Assembly: GCA_903838705.1 (NCBI GenBank)
Contig: CAILZL010000014.1
Span: forward strand, 1 to 64,000
Length of the DNA stretch: 64,000 nt
Direction of reading: 5' to 3'
DNA from: an uncultured Pseudomonadota bacterium
GTDB taxonomy: Bacteria; Pseudomonadota; Gammaproteobacteria; Steroidobacterales; Steroidobacteraceae
Position numbers and translations under genes: made by a program. The stretch's first letter is position 1, and each line of letters begins with the position of its first letter. The notes below the pieces were generated by a model, which was not told where the DNA came from, searched no databases, and was given only the letters and a program-made list of their open reading frames with translations. This document shows, piece after piece, positions 44,520 to 54,096 of the stretch.

Positions 44520-47500
44520 ATGAAGCTGCATTTTGAGCCAAACCTGGACTACCAGCTACAGGCTATCGAGTCGGTGTGCGACCTGTTCCGCGGCCAAGAG
44601 GCCTGCCGAACCGAGTTCACCGTGACCATGAAGCGACCTGATTCAAGCGGTCCGCAGCAATTTTCGCTGGGCGTGGCCGACACCGACTTAGGATTGGGCA
44701 ACCGTCTGACACTGCTGGATGATCAGTTGTTGCAGAATTTGCGCGACGTGCAGTTGCGTAATGGACTTGCGCCGGCCAGCGTGCTGGCATCCGGTGACTT
44801 CACCGTAGAAATGGAGACCGGCACCGGTAAGACCTATGTCTATCTGCGCACGATTTTCGAGTTGAACAAGCGCTACGGCTTTACCAAGTTCGTCATCGTG
44901 GTGCCGTCGGTGGCCATTAAGGAGGGCGTCTACAAGTCGCTGCAGATCACCGAAGAGCATTTCAAGAGCATGTACGCCGGCGTGCCGGTGGACTTCTTCC
45001 TGTACGACTCCAGCAAGCTGGGTCAGGTACGCAACTTTGCCACCAGTGCCAATATTCAGGTGATGGTGGTGACCGTGGGCGCTATCAATAAGAAGGAGGT
45101 GAATAACCTCTACAAGGATAGCGAGAAGACCGGCGGCGAGCGACCCATCGACTTGATCAAGGCCACTCGCCCGATTGTTATTGTGGATGAGCCACAAAGC
45201 GTGGATGGCGGTCTTAGTGGTGCCGGTAAGACGGCGCTGGATGCGATGAATCCACTTTGCACGCTACGCTATTCGGCAACCCATGCTGATAAACATCACA
45301 TGGTGTATCGCCTGAATGCGGTGGACGCGTATGAGCGCAAGTTAGTAAAGCAGATCGAAGTGGCGGCAGCCACGGTGGAGGACGCATACAACAAGCCCTA
45401 TGTGCGGCTGACCGGGGTGAGCAACAAAAGGGGCAGCATTACCGCCAAAGTAGAATTGCATGTTCGAACGGCCAGTGGCGTTAAGCCGCAGGAGCTGACT
45501 GTTAGTGATGGTGATGATCTTGAGCAATGGGCCAAGCGTGCCATCTATGCCGACTTCCGCATTGGTGAAATCAGCACGGCCAAAGGCAGTGAGTTCATGG
45601 GGCTGCACTTTCCCGGTGGTGAGGTTTATCTGGCGATCGGTCAGGCGCATGGTGATGTAGATGCACTGGCTATACAGCGGCAGATGATTCGTCGCACGAT
45701 CAGGGAGCATCTGGAAAAGGAAAAGCTGCTCAAGCCAAAGGGCATTAAGGTGTTGTCGCTTTTCTTCGTTGAATCAGTGGCTCGCTACCGCCAGTACGAT
45801 GCAGATGGCAATGCAAAGAAAGGCGACTATGCGCGAATCTTCGAAGAAGAGTATCGGCACGCAGCTAAGCTGCCGACATTTCAGGGGCTGTTCGACAAGG
45901 TTGATCTGAACCAGGCGGTCGAAGAAGTGCACGACGGCTACTTTTCTATCGACAAGAAGGGACGCTGGGCTGAACCTGAACTCGACAAGGACGGTGCCCT
46001 GAAGAACGAAGGCAGTCGAGCGGACGCAGAGCGCGGCTACAACTTGATCATGAAAGAAAAGGAAAAATTGCTGAGTTTCGAAACGCCGCTCAAGTTCATC
46101 TTCTCCCATTCGGCCCTGAAGGAGGGCTGGGATAGTCCCAATGTATTTCAGATATGCGCACTGCGTGAAATGGGAAGCGAGCGCGAACGTCGGCAGACGT
46201 TGGGTCGTGGCTTGCGCCTGTGTGTAAACCAGAACGGCGAACGGGTACGTGGCTTTGAGGTCAACCGGCTGACTGTCATCGCCATGGAGTCCTACGAAGA
46301 ATTTGCCGAGAATCTGCAAAAGGAAATCGAAGCCGACACCGGCATTCGTTTCGGCATTGTCGAGCTGCATCAGTTCGCCAACATTACCGTGACCACAGAC
46401 GGCAAGATGACACCTTTGGGCGTGGATCAATCCAAAACTCTATGGGACCACCTGAAGGCTGCCGGCCATATCGATGCTAAGGGCAAGGTGCAAGACTCGT
46501 TGAAGCAAGCCCTGAAAGACGGCGCGCTTGTGTTACCTGAAGCTTTTGAGCCATATCGCGGACAGGTCGCCGATTTGCTGCGCAAGGTGACGGGTCGTAT
46601 TGAAATTAAAAATGCCGATGAGCGCCAGCCAGTTGCCTTGCGCAAGAGTGCTGATGGCAAGGCGATTGTCTTGAGTGATGACTTTAAGCAGCTATGGAAT
46701 CGCATCAAACACAAGACCACCTATCGTGTTCAATTCGATAACGCCAGACTCATTAAGGATTGCACGTTTGAAGTTGCGAAGGCCCCGGCCATCGCCAAAG
46801 CACGATTGCAGTGGCGTAAGGCTGACATTGCGATTGGTAAGGCTGGAGTCGAAGCGATTGAGAAGGCAGGTGCAGCGACCATAGTGCTGGGTGAGGCTGA
46901 TGTTGAGCTACCAGACTTGTTGACTGACCTGCAGGATCGCACCCAGCTGACGCGACGCACGCTGGTGAGGGTGCTAACCGAGTGCGGACGCCTCGATGAC
47001 TTCAAGCGAAACCCGCAACAGTTCATCGAGCAAACGGCCGAAATCATCAATCGCTGCAAGCGTATGGCATTGGTCGACGGCATCCGCTACGAAAAATTGG
47101 GTGACGATCATGTCTATGTGCAGGAGCTCTTCGAGCAGGAGGAGCTGAGTGGTTACTTGAAGAACATGCTCCGCGACACCAGGAAGTCAATTTACGAGCA
47201 TGTGGTTTTTGATTCGTCCATCGAGCGCGACTTTGCGGATGCGCTGGAAAAGAACCAAGATGTATTGCTGTACGCCAAGCTACCGGGCTGGTTCAAGGTG
47301 CCCACCCCATTGGGTAGCTACAACCCTGACTGGGCTGTGCTGATCCAGAAGGACGGTATGCAACGGCTCTATTTCGTGGTCGAGACCAAGAGCAGCCTAT
47401 TCACTGGTGACATGCGTAACAAGGAAAGCGCCAAGATCGAGTGTGGTAAGGCGCACTTCAAAGCGCTCGCGGTGGGTGAAAATCCGGCGCGTTATGAGGT

Positions 47501-47531
47501 TGCCAGATCGATCAATGATTTTATTGTTTGA
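44520..47531 (+). CDS. res: Type III restriction endonuclease subunit (Res)
   Basis: 1003 aa from the ATG at 44520, 2 bases after the Doc stop, with GAGGAG upstream. SF2 helicase motifs: Walker A METGTGKT (98-105), DEPQ (223-226), and motif VI ERRQTLGRGLRL. A PD-(D/E)xK nuclease is at the C-terminus: NPDWAVL with Asp937, then FVVETKSS with Glu955 and Lys957. Res binds Mod dimers, hydrolyses ATP, and cuts near sites once complexes on inversely oriented sites meet. All expected residues are present, so a working endonuclease is likely. In classical loci res directly follows mod; here two genes separate them. Confidence 0.93.
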   Translation: MKLHFEPNLDYQLQAIESVCDLFRGQEACRTEFTVTMKRPDSSGPQQFSLGVADTDLGLGNRLTLLDDQLLQNLRDVQLRNGLAPASVLASGDFTVEMETGTGKTYVYLRTIFELNKRYGFTKFVIVVPSVAIKEGVYKSLQITEEHFKSMYAGVPVDFFLYDSSKLGQVRNFATSANIQVMVVTVGAINKKEVNNLYKDSEKTGGERPIDLIKATRPIVIVDEPQSVDGGLSGAGKTALDAMNPLCTLRYSATHADKHHMVYRLNAVDAYERKLVKQIEVAAATVEDAYNKPYVRLTGVSNKRGSITAKVELHVRTASGVKPQELTVSDGDDLEQWAKRAIYADFRIGEISTAKGSEFMGLHFPGGEVYLAIGQAHGDVDALAIQRQMIRRTIREHLEKEKLLKPKGIKVLSLFFVESVARYRQYDADGNAKKGDYARIFEEEYRHAAKLPTFQGLFDKVDLNQAVEEVHDGYFSIDKKGRWAEPELDKDGALKNEGSRADAERGYNLIMKEKEKLLSFETPLKFIFSHSALKEGWDSPNVFQICALREMGSERERRQTLGRGLRLCVNQNGERVRGFEVNRLTVIAMESYEEFAENLQKEIEADTGIRFGIVELHQFANITVTTDGKMTPLGVDQSKTLWDHLKAAGHIDAKGKVQDSLKQALKDGALVLPEAFEPYRGQVADLLRKVTGRIEIKNADERQPVALRKSADGKAIVLSDDFKQLWNRIKHKTTYRVQFDNARLIKDCTFEVAKAPAIAKARLQWRKADIAIGKAGVEAIEKAGAATIVLGEADVELPDLLTDLQDRTQLTRRTLVRVLTECGRLDDFKRNPQQFIEQTAEIINRCKRMALVDGIRYEKLGDDHVYVQELFEQEELSGYLKNMLRDTRKSIYEHVVFDSSIERDFADALEKNQDVLLYAKLPGWFKVPTPLGSYNPDWAVLIQKDGMQRLYFVVETKSSLFTGDMRNKESAKIECGKAHFKALAVGENPARYEVARSINDFIV

Positions 47532-47717
47532 TGGCTCTGTTGGCAGGTTGGTTGAGACTGGAGCTGGCATTGCGGTACGGGACCTAATTCTGACTTGGAT
47601 GATGGCAGCGTGATTTAGCGTAAAATATGTCTGGAAGCGACACAGTCGGCGCTTCTCGTTTTGTCTCCATACATATGGTTTTGACTGCCTTGAATGGTAA
47701 CGAAGTTATTGGTTTAT

Positions 47718-47794
<77 letters not shown>

Positions 47795-47827
47795 AAGTAA
47801 ACCGGATGCGGGATATGGTTGGATTAA

Positions 47828-48811
47828 TCAGTAACCGCGATTCACTGCAAATTCAGCAAGGCCAGCCAGGGCTTTTTTGTATATCGAGTCGGGCAGAGCA
47901 GCGAGTGATGCAATAGCAAGTTCTGTCTGCTGTCGCGCGAGACGGGCAGTGTACTCAAGGCCTCCAGTCGATTCAATTATCTGTGTGACGTCTGCAATTG
48001 AATCCAGACCACCATTTTCGATGGCGGTGCGGATCACCTGCTGTTGTTCTGTAGTGCCATGCTTGAGTGCATAAATCAGCGGCAAAGTAGGTTTGCCTTC
48101 TGCCAGATCGTCGCCCAGATTTTTACCCATTTCTTCGGCGCTGGCGCGATAGTCAAGCACGTCATCAACCAGCTGGAATGCAGTGCCCAGATACTTGCCA
48201 TACTGGGCCAGTGCCTGTTCGTGTGCGGCATCTGCTTTGGCAACGATGGCGGCAATCTGTGCGCCGGCTTCAAACAGCTTGGCGGTTTTGCGATAGATCA
48301 CTTCGAAATAGCGTTCCTCGGTTGTGTCGGGGTCATGTGCATTCATCAGCTGCAGCACTTCACCTTCGGCGATCTTGTTGGTGGCACTGGCCATTACGTC
48401 CATGACGCGCATGCTGCCCAATTCAACCATCATCTCGAACGCGCGTGAATAAAGATAATCACCCACCAGTACGCTGGCCTGATTGCCCCAGACTGCATTG
48501 GCTGTATCCTGACCCCGTCGCAGCTCGGAACCGTCCACTACATCGTCGTGCAATAAAGTGGCGGTATGAATGAACTCGACAACAGCTGCAGTACTGGCCA
48601 GTCTTTCGTCGGAAAGGGAATTGCCCGTGAGGGTACAGGCTTTACCGGCCAGCACCGCAACCAGCGGTCTGACCCGTTTGCCACCTGATTGAATGATGTA
48701 TTCGGCCACCTGGTTGACCAGTACGACATCGCTGGCCAGCCTTGCGCGAATCACCTGATCTACGGACGCCAGTTCAGCTATAACGGGTTGTTTGATCGAA
48801 TCGAGACTCAT
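47828..48811 (-). CDS. ispB: Octaprenyl/polyprenyl diphosphate synthase
   Basis: 327 aa from the ATG at 48811; a longer frame exists but this start gives the usual MSLDSIKQPVIAELA N-terminus. It builds the long isoprenoid chain of ubiquinone or menaquinone from FPP and IPP. Both aspartate-rich motifs are present, DDVVD (89-93) and DDVLD (216-220), with GGKRVRP at the IPP site. It is divergent from rplU across a 331-bp region, the common arrangement in gammaproteobacteria. The side chain length made cannot be told from the sequence. Confidence 0.95.
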   Translation of the reverse strand: MSLDSIKQPVIAELASVDQVIRARLASDVVLVNQVAEYIIQSGGKRVRPLVAVLAGKACTLTGNSLSDERLASTAAVVEFIHTATLLHDDVVDGSELRRGQDTANAVWGNQASVLVGDYLYSRAFEMMVELGSMRVMDVMASATNKIAEGEVLQLMNAHDPDTTEERYFEVIYRKTAKLFEAGAQIAAIVAKADAAHEQALAQYGKYLGTAFQLVDDVLDYRASAEEMGKNLGDDLAEGKPTLPLIYALKHGTTEQQQVIRTAIENGGLDSIADVTQIIESTGGLEYTARLARQQTELAIASLAALPDSIYKKALAGLAEFAVNRGY

Positions 48812-49143
48812 GAGCTCTGTTTCGGGCCAAAAGGTTGGCAATAGTAGCTGAACAATACGCATTTGGCGGCAACTGCTGATCCTCTGCAGAAAATTCTGTC
48901 AAGGCATGGTCTTGAGGTGGGGAAGGGAACTGGTTAAACGTTTGGGTGCTCTGCTGAATGCTTCGTACTGCAATCTGCAGGTTGATCGGAGGATAATCTG
49001 CCGATTGATTTTTCAGAAAAATCCTTGCTCCGACGGGCGCTTATCCGTAAACTTCGCGACCTTTCGCCGGGCGTGTACCGGTAATTCAGTCTGATGCCAC
49101 CCCGGTTGGAGTGAGCAACAGGTTATTCGGAGTGAGTTCAATT
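48812..49143. other. Divergent ispB/rplU intergenic region
   Basis: About 330 bases with no gene. It holds the rplU promoter (listed separately) and must hold the ispB promoter on the other strand. No clear leader structure beyond small hairpins was seen. Confidence 0.6.
49025..49053 (+). promoter_or_regulatory. Sigma70-like promoter of rplU-rpmA
   Basis: TTGCTC (49025-49030), a 17-base spacer and TAAACT (49048-49053) match the -35/-10 layout. A start site near 49060 would give an untranslated leader of about 85 bases before the rplU ATG. Confidence 0.6.
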
Positions 49144-49458
49144 ATGTACGCTGTGATCGCCACTGGTGGCAAGCAGTATCGGGTCAGTGTAGACACCGTG
49201 CTGCGCATTGAGAAGCTGGATGCCGAAGCCGGTTCACCGGTAGAGTTTGACCAGGTATTGCTGGTTGCCAATGGTGACAAGATCGCCGTTGGTGCTCCGC
49301 TGGTAGCAGGTAGCAAAGTCACCGCCACCGTGCAAAAACATGGTCAGGGCGACAAGGTCTCGTTCGTGAAATTCCGCCGTCGCAAGCACTACATGCGTCG
49401 TGGTGGACACCGTCAGCAGTACACCGAAATCAAAGTCACCGGCATCACCGGCGCTTAA
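49144..49458 (+). CDS. rplU: Ribosomal protein L21
   Basis: 104 aa. The family start [14 protein letters not shown] and the C-terminal [20 protein letters not shown] are intact; L21 binds 23S rRNA in the large subunit. The ATG at 49144 gives the standard length, and an in-frame upstream ATG at 49111 is not needed. It is followed by rpmA with 18 bases between, the normal operon. Confidence 0.97.
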   Translation: MYAVIATGGKQYRVSVDTVLRIEKLDAEAGSPVEFDQVLLVANGDKIAVGAPLVAGSKVTATVQKHGQGDKVSFVKFRRRKHYMRRGGHRQQYTEIKVTGITGA

Positions 49459-49476
49459 TTTTAGAGGGCTTCAGCA

Positions 49477-49734
<258 letters not shown>

Positions 49735-49754
49735 GGTTCACCCTTAAGGGTATG

Positions 49755-49784
49755 AAAAACCCCAGCAAGGCTGGGGTTTTTTTT
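49755..49784 (+). terminator. Intrinsic terminator of rplU-rpmA
   Basis: CCCCAGC (49760-49766) pairs with GCTGGGG (49770-49776), flanked by AAAAA and an eight-T tract (49777-49784). This is a textbook Rho-independent terminator that works mainly on the plus strand. Confidence 0.95.
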
Positions 49785-49901
49785 GCCCGGGTGATTTGAT
49801 TACGTTTGATTGTATGGGCGACAAATAACTGGTCGCTGTCATGCGTGTCGCGTGATAATGACTGACAGTTTTTTACAGCATCTCAATACCGGCTGTGTTT
49901 C

Positions 49902-50957
49902 ATGAAATTCGTCGACGAAGCGATCATTAAGGTTCAGGGTGGAAATGGTGGGTCTGGCGCCATCAGCTTCCGTCGCGAAAAATTCATTCCCTTCGGAGGT
50001 CCGGATGGTGGTGATGGCGGTCTCGGCGCCAGCATCTATCTGGAGGCGAAGGCCGGTATCAATACCTTGGCAGATTTTCGCTATAACCGCTCTTACCGTG
50101 CACAGCATGGTACGGCCGGCAGTGGTAATGACTGCACGGGGGCGGGTGGTGAGGATCTGATTGTGCATGTGCCGGTAGGCACAGTGATTTTCGATACCGA
50201 AACAGAAGAGCAGCTGGGGGATCTGACGGAAGTCGGGCAGCGGGTGCTGGTGGTCAAGGGTGGCAAGGGAGGCTGGGGTAATGCGCGCTTCAAGAGCAGC
50301 ACCAATCGCACCCCGCGCAAGGCCATGCCGGGTCTGCCGGGTGAAAAGCGGGAATTGCGTCTGGAAATGCGGGTGATTGCCGATGTGGGGTTGCTGGGTT
50401 TGCCCAATGCGGGTAAATCCACCCTGATCCGGGCGGTATCGGCAGCCAAACCCAAGGTGGCGGATTATCCCTTCACCACCCTGCATCCTAATCTGGGGGT
50501 CGTGTCAGTAGGGCTTCATCGCAGTTTCGTCATGGCGGATATTCCAGGAGTCATTGAAGGCGCGGCCGAGGGCGCAGGTCTGGGTTTGCGCTTCCTGAAG
50601 CATCTGCAACGCACCCGGGTTTTGCTGCACCTGGTGGATATCATGCCGCCCGATCCGGAGGCTGACCCGGTCAAGGATGTGCGGGTGATTGCTGCCGAAT
50701 TGAAGAAATACAGTCCGGCTCTGGCCAAGAAGCCGCGCTGGCTGGTGTTGAACAAAATTGATGCCATGCCGGAAGACGAGGCTGATAACCAATGCAAGGA
50801 CATCGTGCGCCGGCTGCGCTGGAAGGGACCTGTCTATCGGATTTCCGGCCTGGCCCGTATCGGCACTGAGCGGTTATGCCAGGACATCATGAAGCTCATT
50901 GAAGAGATGACCGAGCAGGAACGGCAAGCTGCGCTGGATGAAGAAGCGCGGAATTAA
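49902..50957 (+). CDS. obgE: GTPase Obg (ObgE/CgtA)
   Basis: 351 aa. The glycine-rich Obg fold ([20 protein letters not shown], residues 1-160) precedes the GTPase domain with G1 GLPNAGKS (166-173), G3 [14 protein letters not shown] and NKID near residue 285. Obg assists 50S subunit maturation and links growth to nucleotide levels. A C-terminal charged tail replaces the longer acidic tail of E. coli. It follows rpmA after a terminator, so it has its own promoter in the short gap at 49785-49901. Confidence 0.96.
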   Translation: MKFVDEAIIKVQGGNGGSGAISFRREKFIPFGGPDGGDGGLGASIYLEAKAGINTLADFRYNRSYRAQHGTAGSGNDCTGAGGEDLIVHVPVGTVIFDTETEEQLGDLTEVGQRVLVVKGGKGGWGNARFKSSTNRTPRKAMPGLPGEKRELRLEMRVIADVGLLGLPNAGKSTLIRAVSAAKPKVADYPFTTLHPNLGVVSVGLHRSFVMADIPGVIEGAAEGAGLGLRFLKHLQRTRVLLHLVDIMPPDPEADPVKDVRVIAAELKKYSPALAKKPRWLVLNKIDAMPEDEADNQCKDIVRRLRWKGPVYRISGLARIGTERLCQDIMKLIEEMTEQERQAALDEEARN

Positions 50958-51064
50958 AGCCTGAAGCGCTTTGAGGCGCTGATCAGAGGGGGCCGGGATT
51001 AAGTCTTACTGAAGAGCGTGGCAGTTTTAAGGGCCATTCGCTTCTTTAAGGGGAATCTTCAGAG

Positions 51065-51091
51065 AGGCCAGACAGGAAGGGCGTCTGGCCT
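51065..51091 (-). terminator. Hairpin after rpsT
   Basis: AGGCCAGAC (51065-51073) and GTCTGGCCT (51083-51091) form a perfect 9-bp stem 15 bases past the rpsT stop on the minus strand. A clear T-tract is absent. Confidence 0.6.
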
Positions 51092-51106
51092 TCAATAGCG
51101 GAATGA

Positions 51107-51373
51107 TTATCCGACCAGTGCTTTCACACGTGCATTCAGCTGGCTCTTGTGGCGAGCTGCTTTATTGCGATGGATGATGCCTTTGTTGACCATGGCATCA
51201 ATCACCGGCACGGCGATTTTCAGGTTGCTTACGGCTGCTTCCTTTTCACCAGCTTCGGCCGAAATCAGCACGTTCTTGATGACGGTACGCAGACGTGAGC
51301 GGGCAGCCATGTTGGCAGAGCGACGCACGATGGTCTGGCGGGCACGCTTGATTGCAGATTTGATATTGGCCAC
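51107..51373 (-). CDS. rpsT: Ribosomal protein S20
   Basis: 88 aa, a helical, Lys/Arg-rich protein of the small subunit (MANIKSAIKRARQTIVRRSA, then the C-terminal HRNKAARHKSQLNARVKALV). The length is standard. It is divergent from murJ across ~190 bases, as in many gammaproteobacteria. Confidence 0.97.
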   Translation of the reverse strand: MANIKSAIKRARQTIVRRSANMAARSRLRTVIKNVLISAEAGEKEAAVSNLKIAVPVIDAMVNKGIIHRNKAARHKSQLNARVKALVG

Positions 51374-51563
51374 GGGCGCAGTGACTCCAGAAAAGGGGAC
51401 TCAAAATGAGGCGCGAATTCTGCCGATGCAATCGGCCAAAGGCAAGGGGTAGTCGGCTGTTTCCTCAGGATTTCTCCATAAAAGTCTCGACTCGGGGCTA
51501 TCGGCTTGTGCACGCTCCCGATACCATTGCCGGTCTTTGTGGCAACGGTTGTTTCAGACACAC

Positions 51564-53123
51564 ATGAGTCGACGCATTTTTCGCAGCATGAGCGTGTTTG
51601 GGATGATGACCCTGCTGTCACGGATCACGGGGCTGTGGCGTGACGTGGTCTATGCCAGTGCTTTTTCGGTGCTGGTCACTGATGCCTGGCTGACGGCATA
51701 TCAGATACCCAATTTCCTCAGGCGGTTATTTGCCGAGGGCGCGTTTTCCCAGGCATTCGTGCCGGTGGTGTCGGAATATCGAACCAGAAATACCAACGAA
51801 GAAACCCGGGATCTGGTGGATAGCGTTGCAGGCACGCTGGGTGGGTTTCTGCTGGTGGTGTCCCTGCTGGGATCATTGTGTGCGCCCTTGCTGATCTGGA
51901 TCATGGCGCGTGGATTTCCGGTGGGTAGCGAAAAATTTACCATCGCAGTCGAAATGCTGCGCTGGACTTTTCCGTATCTATTTTTTGTATCCATGACCGC
52001 GCTCGCCGGAGGGGTGCTGAACAGTTACGGCAACTTTGCGATACCGGCATTCAGTTCGGTGTTGCTCAATGTCGTGATGATCGTGGCAGCGTTGTGGGTG
52101 TCGCCACATCTGCAAAAGCCATACATGGCATTGGGTGTGGGTGTTTTCATTTCGGGGATTGCGCAGGTATTGATTCACTTGCCGGTGTTGTTGAAATTGA
52201 AGTTGTTGCGCAGGCCACGCTGGAATTTCAGGCATGAAGGTGTGCAGCGTATCGGTAAGCTGATGCTGCCTGCCATTGTCGGTTCCTCCATGGGGCAGAT
52301 CAGTGTCATGATCAGTGCTGCCATTGCGACCTGTCTGGCAGAGGGTAGCGTCACGTGGCTGTATCTGGCCGATCGCATTGTGGAATTTCCTTTGGGGATC
52401 TTCAGCATCGGACTGGCAACTGTCATTCTGCCCAGCCTTTCTGCACATCATGCGGCTGAATCTCCTGAGCGTTTCACAGCAACGCTGGATTGGTCCCTGC
52501 GTCTTATATTCCTGATCGTGGCGCCTGCTGCGGTGGCGTTATTTGTACTGGCGGGACCGATGACGGCACTGATGTTTTATCGAGGTAAATTTTCCACAGC
52601 CAGCGTGAGCATGACGACACAAGCCACCATGGCATATGCAGTCGCGCTGATGGGCTGGTCTCTGGTCAAAGTGCTGGCGCCGGGATTCTTTGCCCGGCAG
52701 GACACCCGGACACCGGTTCGCACCGCCATGTGGTCATTCGGGCTGACCATGACCATCAATCTACTTGCGATCACTATGCTGTTGATGACCGGTCGCAGGC
52801 TGGAACCCGGAATGCATATTTTACTGGCGCTGGCGACCGCAGCCGGTGCCAGCCTGAATCCCTGGTTACTGTATCGCGGCCTGCGCAGGCAGGGGGCGTA
52901 TCGTCCTGCACCGGGGTGGCTGGCGTTTCTGGTTCGTATCCTGATTGCCTGTGTTGTGATGGCTGTATTTCTGCATTACCTGGCAGGCGATATCCAGCAT
53001 TGGCTGCAAGTGGGTACTGGTAAACGGATCATGTGGATGGCTGAGTTAATTGCTGGCGGTGCGGTGATGTACTTTGCCAGTCTGTGGCTGTCCGGATTGC
53101 GACCTGTTCATCTGAAGCATTGA
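51564..53123 (+). CDS. murJ: Lipid II flippase MurJ
   Basis: 519 aa, about 14 membrane helices, MOP superfamily. It moves lipid II across the inner membrane for peptidoglycan synthesis. The N-terminus MMTLLSRITGLWRDVVYASA and the RRLFAEGAFSQAFVPVVSEY block with its conserved Arg and Glu residues match the family. The ATG at 51564 gives the family N-terminus; a TTG at 51537 is less likely. Its stop overlaps the ribF start (TGATG), so both belong to the murJ-ribF-ileS-lspA-ispH operon. Confidence 0.96.
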   Translation: MSRRIFRSMSVFGMMTLLSRITGLWRDVVYASAFSVLVTDAWLTAYQIPNFLRRLFAEGAFSQAFVPVVSEYRTRNTNEETRDLVDSVAGTLGGFLLVVSLLGSLCAPLLIWIMARGFPVGSEKFTIAVEMLRWTFPYLFFVSMTALAGGVLNSYGNFAIPAFSSVLLNVVMIVAALWVSPHLQKPYMALGVGVFISGIAQVLIHLPVLLKLKLLRRPRWNFRHEGVQRIGKLMLPAIVGSSMGQISVMISAAIATCLAEGSVTWLYLADRIVEFPLGIFSIGLATVILPSLSAHHAAESPERFTATLDWSLRLIFLIVAPAAVALFVLAGPMTALMFYRGKFSTASVSMTTQATMAYAVALMGWSLVKVLAPGFFARQDTRTPVRTAMWSFGLTMTINLLAITMLLMTGRRLEPGMHILLALATAAGASLNPWLLYRGLRRQGAYRPAPGWLAFLVRILIACVVMAVFLHYLAGDIQHWLQVGTGKRIMWMAELIAGGAVMYFASLWLSGLRPVHLKH

Positions 53124-54067
53124 TGATGGAGCTGATCAGAGGTTTGCACAATCTACCTGATGCAGGCACCGGCTCCGTGAAACCCGGGTTGGTGGCTACG
53201 ATCGGCGGCTTTGATGGCGTGCATCGTGGTCATCAGGCTTTGCTGGCAGCCCTCAGGAACAAGGCTAATGAGCTGGCATTGCCTGCAACAGTGATTTCAT
53301 TTGAGCCCAGTCCACGTGAGTTTTTCATGGGTAAGTCGGCGCCCGCGCGCCTGCAACACTTTCGCGAAAAATTCGCTTCTCTGGCGGCCTGTGGTGTGCA
53401 GCGTTTCGTTTGCCTGCGTTTCAATGAACAGCTGCGCAGATTGACTGCGGCGGAGTTTGTCGAACAGGTTTTACGTGATGCACTGGGCGTGCGTTGGCTG
53501 GTGGTGGGACACGATTTCAAGTTTGGCCGGGGTCGGGAAGGATGTGTGTCGGTTCTGAAAGAGATGGGACCACGTTGTGGCTTCGGCGTGGATGAGTTCG
53601 CGCCGCACCTGCTGGAGCAGGAACGGGTCAGCAGCACGCTGGTCAGAGAGGCTCTGGCGACCGGCGATCTGCTGCGCGCAGAGCGTTTGCTCGGCAGACC
53701 GTATTCAATTTCAGGCCGTGTAGTTCATGGTCAGAAACTGGGTCGCACACTGGGATATCCAACTGCCAATATGCGGTTAAAGCGACGGGTCATTCCACTT
53801 AATGGCATATTTGCAGTGCGCGTGACGGGTGCTGGTCTGAAATCGGCTGCGGCAGTGGCCAGTCTGGGTACCCGGCCCGTAGTGAATGGCGTGGAACCGC
53901 TACTGGAAGCACATGTATTCGACTTCGATGGTGACCTGTATGGTCAGCAATTACAGATAGAATTCATTGCTCGTCTGCGTGATGAGCGATGGTTTCCTAC
54001 TCTGGATGCACTGGTTGATCAGATGCATCTGGATGCGGCGCAGGCACGCAAGATTTTAAGTGGCTAG
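53123..54067 (+). CDS. ribF: Bifunctional riboflavin kinase / FAD synthetase
   Basis: 314 aa. The N-terminal FAD synthetase domain has GGFDGVHRGHQ (nucleotidyl-transferase GxFDGxHxGH form); the C-terminal riboflavin kinase domain has GRTLGYPTANM and a Glu-containing LLEAHVFDFDGDLYG block. It turns riboflavin into FMN, then FAD. The start overlaps the murJ stop; the ATG at 53126 is an alternative start two codons shorter in practice. ileS begins 29 bases after the stop. Confidence 0.96.
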   Translation: MMELIRGLHNLPDAGTGSVKPGLVATIGGFDGVHRGHQALLAALRNKANELALPATVISFEPSPREFFMGKSAPARLQHFREKFASLAACGVQRFVCLRFNEQLRRLTAAEFVEQVLRDALGVRWLVVGHDFKFGRGREGCVSVLKEMGPRCGFGVDEFAPHLLEQERVSSTLVREALATGDLLRAERLLGRPYSISGRVVHGQKLGRTLGYPTANMRLKRRVIPLNGIFAVRVTGAGLKSAAAVASLGTRPVVNGVEPLLEAHVFDFDGDLYGQQLQIEFIARLRDERWFPTLDALVDQMHLDAAQARKILSG

Positions 54068-54096
54068 ATTCATAGATTTAACGACAGGCTTTTTTG

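Noticed and set aside
34970-47531. DISARM or BREX system
   Set aside because: A helicase and methylase are present, but no DUF1998 (DrmB), DrmA, PglZ, BrxC or PglX-type gene is found.
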